Below, piece after piece: positions 1 through 8,846 of a stretch of 45,162 nt of DNA (position 1 is the first letter of the stretch; every line of letters begins with the position of its first letter). A program made the position numbers and the translations under genes. This DNA comes from Aquibacillus salsiterrae (GTDB taxonomy: Bacteria; Bacillota; Bacilli; Bacillales; Amphibacillaceae). The notes under the pieces are model-generated. The model searched no databases. It was not told the DNA's origin and worked only from the letters and a program-made list of their open reading frames with translations. The stretch spans positions 1-45,162 of the forward strand of contig NZ_JAMQKC010000022.1 of NCBI RefSeq assembly GCF_028416595.1. Direction: 5' to 3'.

Positions 1-399
1 GTTCATTTGTTTACAGCGCTTGGTGCGATGAAGCTAGGCATGGATATTTTACTAAAAGAAGAAGGTGTCAAGCTAGACAAAATTCTAGGACACGGAGGCT
101 TGTTTAAAACAAAAGGTGTTGGCCAAATCATCATGGCGGGCGCACTAAATGTTCCTGTCACTGTAATGGAAACAGCTGGAGAAGGTGGTGCATGGGGGAT
201 TGCCTTGCTTGCATCTTATATGATGAACAAACAAGATGGTGAAATTTTAGATGAGTATTTAAATGAGAAAATATTCGGTGATGAAGCAGGTGAAACGATC
301 TCCCCTAATCCGAAAGATGTAGATGGCTTTGCGCAATTTATGGAACGATATACCAAAGGCCTAGCTATTGAACGTGCGGCCGTAGATAATTTGAAATAA
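1..399 (+). CDS. FGGY-family carbohydrate kinase, C-terminal part
   Basis: This is the 3' end of a sugar kinase that starts before the window; the frame is open from base 1 and ends in TAA. FGGY kinases (xylulokinase, ribulokinase and relatives) phosphorylate pentoses or other sugars with ATP in the cytosol. The visible part includes a glycine-rich nucleotide-binding stretch ([13 protein letters not shown]) followed by [20 protein letters not shown], which matches the second ATPase-fold domain of the family. The sugar-sensing and import genes that follow suggest a pentose substrate such as xylulose or ribulose, but that is inference from context. A strong terminator at 469-522 separates it from the next operon. 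The family call is fairly safe; the substrate is not determined. Confidence 0.75.
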   Translation, partial: VHLFTALGAMKLGMDILLKEEGVKLDKILGHGGLFKTKGVGQIIMAGALNVPVTVMETAGEGGAWGIALLASYMMNKQDGEILDEYLNEKIFGDEAGETISPNPKDVDGFAQFMERYTKGLAIERAAVDNLK

Positions 400-468
400 C
401 GGTTTGTTTTCTGTTAGATGGTTGATATAGAAGATCAATTTCCGGTTCGAAAAGAGCCATAAATTAAC

Positions 469-522
469 ACGGTAGTTGTGTCTCACGCTAAGAAGAGTGA
501 GGCACAACAACCGTTTTTTTTT
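469..522 (+). terminator. Rho-independent terminator after the sugar kinase
   Basis: A long imperfect hairpin (arms CGGTaGTTGTGtCTCAC and GTGAGgCACAACaACCG) is followed directly by nine T residues. It ends the upstream kinase transcript. Confidence 0.85.
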
Positions 523-546
523 AAAAGATAAGAAAGCAAAAAAAAG

Positions 547-580
547 ATCCAAGAGCTGTCTAGCACAGGGCGTCTACCGA
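547..580. repeat. Dispersed TGTCTAGC repeat, partial copy
   Basis: The segment reads TCCAAGAGCTGTCTAGC followed by a degenerate GGGCG stretch. It matches the left end of the dispersed element seen more fully at 5829-5954 and 32893-33083; the right end (GCGCTTTTCTT) is missing here. Confidence 0.6.
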
Positions 581-660
581 AGTGGTAGGACTGATGAAAC
601 GAAGAAAATAGTTAGTAATTACTACCATCTTCAAAACAGATTTTTTTATCAAATATTTGT

Positions 661-666
661 TATAAT
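661..666 (+). promoter_or_regulatory. Extended -10 promoter for the module 1 sensor operon
   Basis: TATAAT is preceded by TGT, giving an extended -10 box 38 nt before the start of the sensor gene. No good -35 is visible. The rest of 400-703 holds only the terminator and the partial repeat. Confidence 0.5.
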
Positions 667-703
667 TTAAAATAGTTTACTGACGATAAAGGAGTTAGCC
701 CTC

Positions 704-1681
704 ATGCGCAAAGTTAGTGTATTAGTCATTGCCATCATCTGTGTTACTATTTTTTATTTTACAATTGTATCAGCAGTTAAAGTTTTTCGTAGTAATTGGC
801 AGTTGCCAGAGTCAACGGATCAAGCTGAGATTAAAAATAGAATTATTTTAATTACACAAGGGCTGGACACGCCTTTTTGGGACAAGGTTAGTGAAGGGGC
901 ATTAAACCAAGCGAAGGAAGAAGGAGCAAGGCTTGAAGTATGGGGGAGTATTGGAAATAACCAGGAAGATTTTCTAAAGAAAATTGATATAGCGATCTAT
1001 TCAAAGGTAGATGGTATTATTGTTCAAGGTTTAGATACGGATGAATTCAAGGAACTTACTAAAGTGAAGGCAGCCGCTTATGGAATCCCTGTTATTACTG
1101 TAGCGAACGATGTACCGATGGCAGAAAGTCTTCGTAGGACATACGTTGGTTCTAATCAATACCGGTCTGGGAAAATCATAGCAAAGCAGCTTATCGATGA
1201 CATGGGCCAGGTGGGCAAGGTTGTCCTCTTGATTGATAATAGAAATGAATATTACCAAACCCAACGTTTAGAAGGAATCACAGACTTGCTAAGTCGCTAT
1301 CCAAACATTGAATTAATCGAGGCAGTAACAGGAGATAGGAGAGAGGAAGTAATTGAGACGACAAAGAATGTAATGAATCAACATCCAAACATTGATGCGT
1401 TAATAACCGTCAATGCTAAATTCACCGGGGATATGGTAGAGGAAATTGAAAGACGTTCAAAAGTGGAGCCGTACTATATCTATTCATTTGACGATGACCC
1501 TGTACCGTTATCACTTCTTCGCGAAGGTAAGATTGATGGAATGATTGAGCAATCTCCAGAAATGATGGGTGAACTTAGTGTTACCTTGGTCATGAAATGG
1601 CTAAGTGGGGAAATGCTTCCACTAGATTTAAAAGGCTACTTAACGGATATACGTATGGTTAAGCAGGAGGACGTCCAATGA
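704..1681 (+). CDS. Membrane-anchored sugar-binding sensor protein (XylFII-like)
   Basis: The product is a 325-residue periplasmic-binding-protein fold (LacI/RbsB type) with an uncleaved N-terminal membrane anchor at about residues 4-26 and no lipobox cysteine. Such proteins act outside the membrane, bind a sugar and pass the signal to a partner histidine kinase; the XylFII-LytS pair of Clostridium beijerinckii is the known model. Segments such as GLDTPFWDKVSEGA and DGIIVQGLD are typical of the fold. The start has an AAAGGAG ribosome site. The stop overlaps the start of the kinase gene (ATGA), so the two are translationally coupled. The ligand (xylose, arabinose or another sugar) cannot be read from the sequence. 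Confidence 0.8.
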   Translation: MRKVSVLVIAIICVTIFYFTIVSAVKVFRSNWQLPESTDQAEIKNRIILITQGLDTPFWDKVSEGALNQAKEEGARLEVWGSIGNNQEDFLKKIDIAIYSKVDGIIVQGLDTDEFKELTKVKAAAYGIPVITVANDVPMAESLRRTYVGSNQYRSGKIIAKQLIDDMGQVGKVVLLIDNRNEYYQTQRLEGITDLLSRYPNIELIEAVTGDRREEVIETTKNVMNQHPNIDALITVNAKFTGDMVEEIERRSKVEPYYIYSFDDDPVPLSLLREGKIDGMIEQSPEMMGELSVTLVMKWLSGEMLPLDLKGYLTDIRMVKQEDVQ

Positions 1682-3144
1682 ATAGTATTCAGAAAAAGAT
1701 ATGGGTGCTCGCGTTAAGTGTTCTTTTAGTTATGTCAGTCATTTGGATTTCGCTTATTTATTACAATCAAAAAATGCAAGACCAATATAACAATATATTA
1801 GAACGGTATTTAATTATGAATGAAGTAACAAGTTCAAGCCAGGAAATGATAACAGCATTGAACAATCACCTGATTTTTCCTTCATCAGAAAATCAACAAT
1901 TAATTAACCAAAAAAGAGAAGAAATAGTACAAATGAAGGATGAGATTGCTGATTTTACAAATGTCGAAAATGAGTTAGCCTTAACTAACTACGTTAATTT
2001 AATCGAAAGTCTTGTGGAAGCAACTCAACGTTCGATGGCTTTTCAAATCGAAGAACAAACGGAGAACTCGAATACTGCATTTACTGAATCGAACAATATT
2101 TCTAACTATATATCGGAAATGACGCTCACACTAATTAATAAAGAACTGAAGACATATGACCGTTTTTACAGAGGCATCATTAATCAATCGAAAGAGTTAA
2201 TTAAACTTGGAATTTGGTTGCTACTATTAATCTCAACACTTCTACTGTTTTTTACTTATTGGTTCTCAGTTCGCATTACAAAACCAGTGGAGAAGCTAAC
2301 ACGTGCAGCAAGTGCACTATCGAGAGGGCGTTTTGATTTAAAAGTAGAAGTAGATTCTAAGGATGAAATTGCCTTTTTAGCAAAAATGTTTGATCAAATG
2401 CGAATCAATATTAATAATCTTATATCTGAAATCCATCAAAAAGCAGAGCTTGAAAAAGAGTTACAAGAAAGTAAATTGCTTCTAAAAGAAAGCCAATTGC
2501 GAAGTTTGCAAAATCAAATTAATCCTCATTTTTTATTTAACACATTAAATACTCTATCAAAAAAGGCATATATGGAAGGATCAGAAGAAACGAGTGATTT
2601 ACTTGTTGATGTTGCTGGTTTACTTAGATATAACTTGAAGCACTTAGATAAGACGATGACGCTTTTTGATGAAGTGCGAGTATTACAGCAATATATTGAA
2701 ATTCAAAAAGCAAGGTATACAGATAGACTGAGCTTTTATAAAGAAATAGATGAGTCTTGTCTAAGTATCGAAATACCGGGTCTAACATTACAGCCAATTG
2801 TGGAAAATGCAGTAATCTATGCTGTAGAGCCACAAGAAGAAGGTGGCGTTATTTGGTTCCGTATTAAGGATGACGTGGACAGGGTCAAGGTAGAGGTGGA
2901 AGACGATGGTCCAGGTATGACAGAAGAAAAGCAGAAACAACTTTTGGCGGACAAGCCTGAATTATCTAAAGGTCATGCTTCTGGGATTGGCTTAAGTAAT
3001 GTAATGAAACGCCTCCGTCTTTTTAATGGCAGAGAAGATGTAATGAACATCGAAAGTGAGTTAGGAAAAGGAACAAAAGTGACGATCTATATTTACAAGG
3101 AGAAGGGAGTTGATCAAAATCATCAAGATAATGATAGTAGATGA
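1678..3144 (+). CDS. Two-component sensor histidine kinase, LytS/YesM type
   Basis: The 488-residue membrane kinase is built from TM1 (about 8-28), a short extracytoplasmic helical region, TM2 (about 172-195), a HAMP domain, a His_kinase domain with NPHFLFNTLN (phospho-acceptor His284), then an HATPase domain with LQPIVENA (N box), DDGPGM and GIGLSN (G boxes). The extracellular part has no recognisable Cache domain, which fits a kinase that reads a separate sugar-binding protein, here the preceding gene. It should phosphorylate the response regulator encoded next. The start has AGGAGG and overlaps the upstream stop. The 3' end overlaps the regulator start by 35 nt. The gene ends in TGA, so TGA does serve as a stop in this genome. 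Confidence 0.9.
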   Translation: MNSIQKKIWVLALSVLLVMSVIWISLIYYNQKMQDQYNNILERYLIMNEVTSSSQEMITALNNHLIFPSSENQQLINQKREEIVQMKDEIADFTNVENELALTNYVNLIESLVEATQRSMAFQIEEQTENSNTAFTESNNISNYISEMTLTLINKELKTYDRFYRGIINQSKELIKLGIWLLLLISTLLLFFTYWFSVRITKPVEKLTRAASALSRGRFDLKVEVDSKDEIAFLAKMFDQMRININNLISEIHQKAELEKELQESKLLLKESQLRSLQNQINPHFLFNTLNTLSKKAYMEGSEETSDLLVDVAGLLRYNLKHLDKTMTLFDEVRVLQQYIEIQKARYTDRLSFYKEIDESCLSIEIPGLTLQPIVENAVIYAVEPQEEGGVIWFRIKDDVDRVKVEVEDDGPGMTEEKQKQLLADKPELSKGHASGIGLSNVMKRLRLFNGREDVMNIESELGKGTKVTIYIYKEKGVDQNHQDNDSR

Positions 3145-4654
3145 CGAGCCAGTTGAGCGTGATGGGTTACAAATTATTTTAGAACACAATTTTTCCAATC
3201 TTGAAATAAAACAAGCGAAAAATGGAAGAATTGCCATTGAATTAGCGACAGAATTCCAACCAGACTTAGTGTTTATGGATATTCAAATGCCGGGTGTTAC
3301 TGGTCTAGAAGCCATCGAAAAAATCAGTGCTGACAACTCCCGTATTAAATTTATTATGGTAACTGCTTTTGCTACATTTGATTATGCCCATGAGGCAATG
3401 AAACTGGGTGTAAGAGACTATATTGTGAAACCGAGCAGGGCGAAAGAAATTGTAGAAATAGTAGGAAAAGTCCTATCTAAAATAGAAGAAGAGCGGGAGT
3501 CACTAAAAAGAAATAATTTCCAACAGGAAGCATTGCAAAAGGCAATGTCTTTATTTGAAACGGATATCGTGACACAATTGTTATTTGATCATGTTCATGA
3601 AGTTCATCTAGAAGAGTTGGTTGAGCTATTGGAAATCAAAGTAACGGAGGAAAAATTCGTTATGAGCCTGCTCCTTCCACTGGGTTCAGAAACATATTAT
3701 TCTACAATCAGAGATCATATTAGGCAGACAGGAAGTGGTTGGGTTGGTGCCCTTTATGGTCGGCAACTGCCAATGATTATTTTCCGTAATGATGATCTAT
3801 CATTTAGGTCCCAAGCAACTTTGTTAGCACGTGATCTCCTCTCGTTAGTTAAATCTGGTCAAGATACGGAGTGGTTTATTGGGATTGGAAATGTCTATCA
3901 GTCCTTAGATCAAATCAGACTATCCTATCAAGAGTCGTTAATTGCAACAAGAGATACAGACCTGCCAGTTAAGTTTCGCTTTTATAATGATTTACCTGCC
4001 CTTGTTCCTGGATTTGATGAACAAACGACCAAGAAAAATGAACAGCAATTTTTTGAACTAATACGTAGTGGTCAGTGGAATGATATTTTCAAAAGTTTTG
4101 CTGGATTTATTGATCAATTAGAGTTAAAAGGTACAAACTTATTACAAACACAACAGCGTGTAATGGAGCTTTTTTGGATTGCTTCCCGTGTACTAAGTGA
4201 AATGGGGGTAGAACTAGATGCGCCGTTGTATTCCTTTCATGCTACCGACTACCGGCAACTGCGCGGTGAGACAAGCCATTTGCTCAAGAGAATGAGGCAA
4301 TCATATGAAACGCGTAATGCGGAGCTAGAGGCTGATACCATCCAACAGATCAAACAATATATTGTCGACCATGCCCATCAAGATATATCATTAGAAGCAA
4401 TCGGCAAAAAAGTAGGATTGAGCCCAATTTATATAAGTAAACTTTTCAAAGAGCAGCTCGGGATTAATTATATACACTTCTTAACAGAATGTCGGATTGA
4501 TAAGGCAAAGAAACTGATGAGAGATCCGGAAAAAACGTTAAAGGAAATCACCTTCGAGGTTGGTTACCATGACCCTAATTACTTTAGTAAGGTGTTTAAG
4601 AGGATTTGTCACGTCTCGCCAACTGACTACCGGAAGAAGTTGCATGAGGCATAA
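3110..4654 (+). CDS. Response regulator, YesN type (receiver + AraC HTH)
   Basis: The 514-residue cytosolic transcription factor has an N-terminal receiver domain (IMIVDDEP acidic pocket, phospho-acceptor Asp57 in FMDIQMP, and the conserved Lys in VKPSR), a central linker of about 260 residues and a C-terminal AraC/XylS double helix-turn-helix (about 410-512) with the typical VGYHDPNYFSKVFKR signature. The TTG start at 3110 was chosen because AAGGAG lies 7 nt upstream; it overlaps the kinase gene by 35 nt. Paired with the LytS-type kinase, it most likely activates the transport genes downstream when sugar is sensed. The target promoter is inferred, not seen. Confidence 0.9.
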   Translation: MIKIIKIMIVDDEPVERDGLQIILEHNFSNLEIKQAKNGRIAIELATEFQPDLVFMDIQMPGVTGLEAIEKISADNSRIKFIMVTAFATFDYAHEAMKLGVRDYIVKPSRAKEIVEIVGKVLSKIEEERESLKRNNFQQEALQKAMSLFETDIVTQLLFDHVHEVHLEELVELLEIKVTEEKFVMSLLLPLGSETYYSTIRDHIRQTGSGWVGALYGRQLPMIIFRNDDLSFRSQATLLARDLLSLVKSGQDTEWFIGIGNVYQSLDQIRLSYQESLIATRDTDLPVKFRFYNDLPALVPGFDEQTTKKNEQQFFELIRSGQWNDIFKSFAGFIDQLELKGTNLLQTQQRVMELFWIASRVLSEMGVELDAPLYSFHATDYRQLRGETSHLLKRMRQSYETRNAELEADTIQQIKQYIVDHAHQDISLEAIGKKVGLSPIYISKLFKEQLGINYIHFLTECRIDKAKKLMRDPEKTLKEITFEVGYHDPNYFSKVFKRICHVSPTDYRKKLHEA

Positions 4655-4687
4655 CGGTTTATATAATAGGGAAAGGATCTGAGCCGA

Positions 4688-5773
4688 TTGAAACGTTTGT
4701 TTTTTGTACTAAATATAGGAGTGTTTTTATTCCTACTAGGTACTATCCTTTCTGCCTGTGAAAAGGATCAGAATCTTAATACAAAGTTACCACTACAACC
4801 AATTAGTGATTCTAAAGACGTTATAACAGGACCAGAACAGGTTAAAATTGGTTTTGCAATGGACACATTGGAAGAAGAGAGATGGCTAAAAGACAAAATG
4901 CTCTTTAAAGAATCTGTAGAAGCATTAGGTGCAGAAGTGAAGATTATGGCCGCTAACGGTGATGATGCCTTGCAGGTTTGGCAAGCTGAAAAGATGATCA
5001 GTCAAGGAGTTGATCTGTTGGTGATTGTACCACACAACGCTGAATCAACGGCAGCTATTGTTAAGAAAGCGCATCAAGCTGGAATTAAAGTAATTGCGTA
5101 TGACCGCTTAGTGAAAAATGCAGAACTCGATATGTATGTTTCTTATGATAACGAACAAGTAGGTGTCCTACAAGCGCAGACAATCACAAGTATTGTGCCT
5201 AGAGGGAATTACGTGTATATCGGAGGTGCTGTTACGGATAACAATGCATATTTGGTTAAAAAAGGAGTTTTTAGCGTACTACAGCCATTAATCGATAAAG
5301 GTAAGATAACCGTTGTATTTGACGATTGGACGAAAGATTGGCTGCCAAGTAACGCTAAAGAAAATATGAAGCTTGCATTAGAAGTAAGTGCGAATCAAAT
5401 CGATGCGGTTATTGCAGCAAATGATGCAACAGCGGGTGCTGTAGTTGAAGCGCTTGAGGAACAAGGATTAGCAGGACAAATTCCTGTTGCTGGCCAGGAT
5501 GCAGAGTTAGCTGCAGTCAAGCGTATTGTTGCCGGAACACAAACAATGACCGTTTATAAACCCATTAAAGCATTAACGGAAACGGCGGCAAATCTAGCTG
5601 TTAAACTAGCAAGAGGAGAGGATGTTAAAACGGTTAAGCAAGTTAATAACGGTAGAATTGATGTACCATCGATTTTATTGTCGCCGATTGCTGTTGAGCA
5701 ATCAAATATAAATGATACTGTTATTGCAGACGAATTTCACACGAAAGAAGACGTTTTTCGTGGTCAACAATGA
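4688..5773 (+). CDS. XylF-like sugar-binding lipoprotein
   Basis: The product is a 361-residue lipoprotein with a signal sequence ending in LSAC (lipidated Cys24) and a type I periplasmic-binding-protein fold. Family signatures include KIGFAMDTLEEERW, VIVPHNAESTAAIVKKAHQAGIKVIAYDRL and GQDAEL, which match D-xylose or multiple-sugar binding proteins (XylF/ChvE). It sits directly behind the regulator gene (TTG start, AAAGGA upstream) and before a terminator, so it belongs to the sensing operon rather than to the ABC operon. It may supply sugar to the sensor or work with the transporter downstream. Ligand unknown. The gene ends in TGA. Confidence 0.8.
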   Translation: MKRLFFVLNIGVFLFLLGTILSACEKDQNLNTKLPLQPISDSKDVITGPEQVKIGFAMDTLEEERWLKDKMLFKESVEALGAEVKIMAANGDDALQVWQAEKMISQGVDLLVIVPHNAESTAAIVKKAHQAGIKVIAYDRLVKNAELDMYVSYDNEQVGVLQAQTITSIVPRGNYVYIGGAVTDNNAYLVKKGVFSVLQPLIDKGKITVVFDDWTKDWLPSNAKENMKLALEVSANQIDAVIAANDATAGAVVEALEEQGLAGQIPVAGQDAELAAVKRIVAGTQTMTVYKPIKALTETAANLAVKLARGEDVKTVKQVNNGRIDVPSILLSPIAVEQSNINDTVIADEFHTKEDVFRGQQ

Positions 5774-5789
5774 GTTGAAAATGGAGCAG

Positions 5790-5820
5790 AGAAACTTGAG
5801 TCTCAATCAAGTTTCTTTTT
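5790..5820 (+). terminator. Rho-independent terminator of the module 1 sensing operon
   Basis: GAAACTTGA (5791-5799) pairs with TCAAGTTTC (5807-5815), and five T residues follow. Confidence 0.8.
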
Positions 5821-5828
5821 ATTTGAAA

Positions 5829-5954
5829 AATCCAAGAGCTGTCTAGCTCCGGGCGCCAAGCCCGCCTGATGTCATAAGTCAAGCCCTTCTGTGGCAAAGA
5901 CCACCACGTCAGGGCTTATCTTATGCCTGACTAGTCTAGAAAGGAGCTTTTCTT
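5829..5954. repeat. Dispersed TGTCTAGCTCC...GCTTTTCTT repeat, full copy
   Basis: The element begins TCCAAGAGCTGTCTAGCTCC and ends GAGCTTTTCTT, with an internal part that includes GGCAAAGACCACCACG. The same interior occurs at 25812-25936. Elements of this kind recur between genes in Bacillaceae; function unknown. It fills most of the 5774-6120 gap. Confidence 0.75.
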
Positions 5955-6078
5955 AATCTTGAAATTTGGCTTCTTCATTTCTAGTAAATTTTTACTATAT
6001 TAAAAAAATACAGAAGGATAACAAAATAGTACTATAAGAAACCGTTTTTATGTGAATGCTTCGATGATATATTTACCT

Positions 6079-6092
6079 TGTAAGCAATTACA
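6079..6092. promoter_or_regulatory. Palindromic operator, cre-like, before chvE-like gene 1
   Basis: TGTAAGCAATTACA sits in the larger inverted repeat TTGTAAgcaaTTACAA. It matches the CcpA cre consensus (TGTAANCGNTTACA) at every position except the G of the central CG. It lies 29-42 nt before the chosen start codon, where a bound repressor would block the transcript. Catabolite repression of a sugar transporter would make sense. Another LacI-family repressor is possible because the central CG is usually the best conserved part of cre. Confidence 0.45.
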
Positions 6093-6120
6093 ACAAGTTT
6101 TGAAAGGGGATTCAACAAAT

Positions 6121-7230
6121 ATGAAAAAACGGTTTAAATTTATTCCTGTATTAGCTGTTGCAATTATGACAGTACTTTTAATTGCAGGATGTAGTAATAG
6201 TGGAAGTCAAGGCGGGCTTAGTATTGGTATCGTGTTACCAACAAAGGATGAGCCGAGATGGGTTCAAGATGAAGCAAGATTTAATGCTGCTTTAGAAGAT
6301 TCCGAATATACAACTGAAATTCTTTTTAGCCAAGGGTCTTCTGCTAAAGAGAAGGAAAACGTAGAAACATTAATTAGTAAAGGTATCGATGTACTTATTA
6401 TCGCTCCACAAGACGGGCCAGCTGCTGGTTCTGCGGTAGAAGCTGCTAAAGAAGAAGGAATCACTGTCATCTCTTACGATCGTTTAATCACTGATACAGA
6501 GGCAGTAGATTACTATGTAACGTTTGACAGTATCGCAGTAGGAAAAGAGCAAGGTCAATATCTAATCGACAACACAGAAGGCACAGGAGTTCCTCTTTAC
6601 TTATATGCTGGTGCATCTTCTGATAACAACGCATTCTTATTCTTTGAAGGGGCATGGAGCGTACTTCAACCAAAAATCGCTGATGGCACATTTGTAATTG
6701 CAAATTCATCAGAGGCAGAAGCATTAAAGGATAAAGCGGAACTATCTCGTGATGAAATGGGTAAAATTCTAGGACAAATAACAACGAACTGGGATCCAAA
6801 TGAAGCAAAAAATAAAGCGCAAACAAACTTAACAGCAGCTAGTGCCGAACTAAAAGGCGATGTTGCAATCTTAGCACCAAATGACGGAACAGCTCGTTCC
6901 ATTTCAGACGTATTCGGATCTGATGGTGATGTAACTAGCTATAAAATAACTGGTCAAGATTCCGAAAAAGCTTCTATTCAATACATTATTGATGGCAAGC
7001 AGTCAATGACAGTGTTTAAAGACGTCCGTACTCTAGTTACTGATGCAATGAATATGGCAGTAACAGTATTAGATGGTAATACTCCAGAAACAACTGGTTC
7101 TTACAATAACGGAAGTATTGATGTTCCGGCGAAACAAACAGAAGTTATCGTAGTAGATAAAGAAAATGTTAAAGAAAAACTTATCGATTCTGGATACTAT
7201 GAAGCTAGTGAATTTACTGGATTAGAATAA
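6121..7230 (+). CDS. Multiple-monosaccharide ABC transporter, substrate-binding lipoprotein (ChvE-like), module 1
   Basis: The 369-residue sugar-binding lipoprotein has a signal peptide ending in LIAGC (lipidated Cys24), then a type I binding-protein fold with [50 protein letters not shown] and the late GQDSEKASIQYI segment. This pattern is typical of ChvE-like proteins that feed GguA/GguB permeases. The open frame extends to 6052, but the start at 6121 is preferred because it opens a proper lipoprotein signal and has AAAGGGG upstream. It is the first gene of an operon with gguA-like and gguB-like genes. Module 2 has a paralogue at 15591. Confidence 0.85.
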   Translation: MKKRFKFIPVLAVAIMTVLLIAGCSNSGSQGGLSIGIVLPTKDEPRWVQDEARFNAALEDSEYTTEILFSQGSSAKEKENVETLISKGIDVLIIAPQDGPAAGSAVEAAKEEGITVISYDRLITDTEAVDYYVTFDSIAVGKEQGQYLIDNTEGTGVPLYLYAGASSDNNAFLFFEGAWSVLQPKIADGTFVIANSSEAEALKDKAELSRDEMGKILGQITTNWDPNEAKNKAQTNLTAASAELKGDVAILAPNDGTARSISDVFGSDGDVTSYKITGQDSEKASIQYIIDGKQSMTVFKDVRTLVTDAMNMAVTVLDGNTPETTGSYNNGSIDVPAKQTEVIVVDKENVKEKLIDSGYYEASEFTGLE

Positions 7231-7256
7231 TTGATAAATAGAATTCAAGGGAATTA

Positions 7257-7279
7257 GTGTTAGATTTAAAATCTAACAC
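7257..7279 (+). promoter_or_regulatory. Intercistronic hairpin between binding protein and ATPase genes
   Basis: GTGTTAGATTT and AAATCTAACAC form an 11-bp inverted repeat around a single base, followed by TTTT. It probably attenuates or protects the transcript so the binding protein is made in excess over the membrane parts. Module 2 has an unrelated hairpin in the same place. Confidence 0.6.
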
Positions 7280-7313
7280 TTTTCCCTAGTTGTCTGGTTA
7301 AGGAGGCAGAATG

Positions 7314-8834
7314 ATGAGCGATTATATTTTAGAAATGAACCAGATATCAAAAGAGTTTACGGGTGTTAAGGCGCTCTCAAATGTCAATTTTAAAGTTGAA
7401 CGAGGGGAAATACATTTTCTAGTAGGTGAAAATGGTGCTGGTAAATCTACGCTAATGAAGGTGCTTAGTGGTGTATATCCATATGGCGCATACTCTGGAG
7501 ACATCGTTTTTAATGGGGAAGTACAACAGTTTAACAAAATTAGTGATAGCGTTGACGTTGGGATTGCAATCATCTACCAAGAGTTAGCACTTTTTCCTGA
7601 TTTATCAGTTTATGAGAATATTTTTGCTGGAAATGAAATACAAAACAAAGGCAAGATTGATTGGAATAAAGCTATTGTTGACGCGAAAGTAATGTTAAAC
7701 AAAGTTGGTTTAAAAGTAAATCCTGAAACATTAATCAAAGATTTAGGAGTGGGGAAACAGCAATTAATTGAAATCGCAAAAGCATTGAGCAAGGAAGTTA
7801 AATTACTTATCTTGGATGAGCCCACTGCTGCTCTTAATGAAGATGATAGTGAGAACTTATTACAATTATTACTCGAATTGAAAAAACAAGGCATTACCTC
7901 CATTATGATTTCACATAAATTGAAAGAAGTAATTGCTATAGCTGATAAGGCTACGGTAATTCGAGATGGTGAAACCATTTGCACATTAAATAGTTCAAAA
8001 GGCGAAATTACCGAAGCAAACATTATTAGAAACATGGTTGGTCGAGAAATTGAAGATATCTATCCAAAGCGACCGAAAAAACAACTTGGTGAGAATGTTT
8101 TAGAGTTAACTAACTGGACAGCCTACGATCCAAAACTAGGGAGAAACGTTGCAGCCAATGTGAACATGCACGTAAAGCAGGGTGAAATTGTAGGTATAGC
8201 AGGATTAATGGGTTCAGGACGAACAGAACTTGCTTTAAGTATATTTGGAAATGCAAAAAATTATAAGATTCAAGGTGACTTAATGTTAGAAGGTCAATTG
8301 ACCAAATTCAAACATACGAGCGACGCAATAAAAGCAGGAATTGCTTATGTAACAGAGGATCGAAAAGGCGATGGATTATTTTTGCTACAGGATATAAAAA
8401 GTAACATCTCAATAGGTAATTTAAAAGAACTGTCTGCAACTGGTGTTGTAGACGAGAATAAAGAAATTGTCATAGCACAAGGTTACCGAGAATCATTAGG
8501 TATTAAAACACCAACCTTGCTGCAACTTGTTGGTAACTTAAGTGGTGGTAATCAGCAGAAGGTTTCCTTAGGGAAATGGCTATTTGTAGGGCCTAAACTT
8601 CTAATCTTAGACGAGCCAACACGTGGTATTGATGTTGGTGCTAAATTCGAAATCTATTCGGTTATGAATGAATTAATAAATAAAGGCATGAGTATTATCA
8701 TGATTTCATCGGAACTTGGTGAAGTTCTTGGTATGAGCGATCGCGTTTATGTTATGGCAGAAGGTGAAATAAAAGGGGAACTATCATCTGAAGAAGCCAA
8801 TCAAGAAAAGATTATGCAGCTTGCGACGCAATAG
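7314..8834 (+). CDS. Sugar ABC transporter ATP-binding protein (GguA-like), module 1
   Basis: The 506-residue tandem ATPase belongs to the CUT2 monosaccharide importers (RbsA/XylG/GguA type). The first half carries Walker [10 protein letters not shown] and Walker [12 protein letters not shown]. The second half has the degenerate P-loop GLMGSGRTE usual in CUT2, signature LSGGNQQ and Walker [15 protein letters not shown]. It drives sugar import on the inner face of the membrane together with the permease encoded next. The second ATG (7314) was chosen because it lies 7 nt from GGAGG, while the first ATG is too close. About 12 nt separate it from the permease gene. It is a clear paralogue of the ATPase at 16741. 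Confidence 0.92.
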   Translation: MSDYILEMNQISKEFTGVKALSNVNFKVERGEIHFLVGENGAGKSTLMKVLSGVYPYGAYSGDIVFNGEVQQFNKISDSVDVGIAIIYQELALFPDLSVYENIFAGNEIQNKGKIDWNKAIVDAKVMLNKVGLKVNPETLIKDLGVGKQQLIEIAKALSKEVKLLILDEPTAALNEDDSENLLQLLLELKKQGITSIMISHKLKEVIAIADKATVIRDGETICTLNSSKGEITEANIIRNMVGREIEDIYPKRPKKQLGENVLELTNWTAYDPKLGRNVAANVNMHVKQGEIVGIAGLMGSGRTELALSIFGNAKNYKIQGDLMLEGQLTKFKHTSDAIKAGIAYVTEDRKGDGLFLLQDIKSNISIGNLKELSATGVVDENKEIVIAQGYRESLGIKTPTLLQLVGNLSGGNQQKVSLGKWLFVGPKLLILDEPTRGIDVGAKFEIYSVMNELINKGMSIIMISSELGEVLGMSDRVYVMAEGEIKGELSSEEANQEKIMQLATQ

Positions 8835-8846
8835 GAGGTAAAACGA

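Noticed and set aside
476-670. Reading frame between the sugar kinase and the first sensor gene
   Set aside because: It runs through a terminator and a repeat and lacks a ribosome site.
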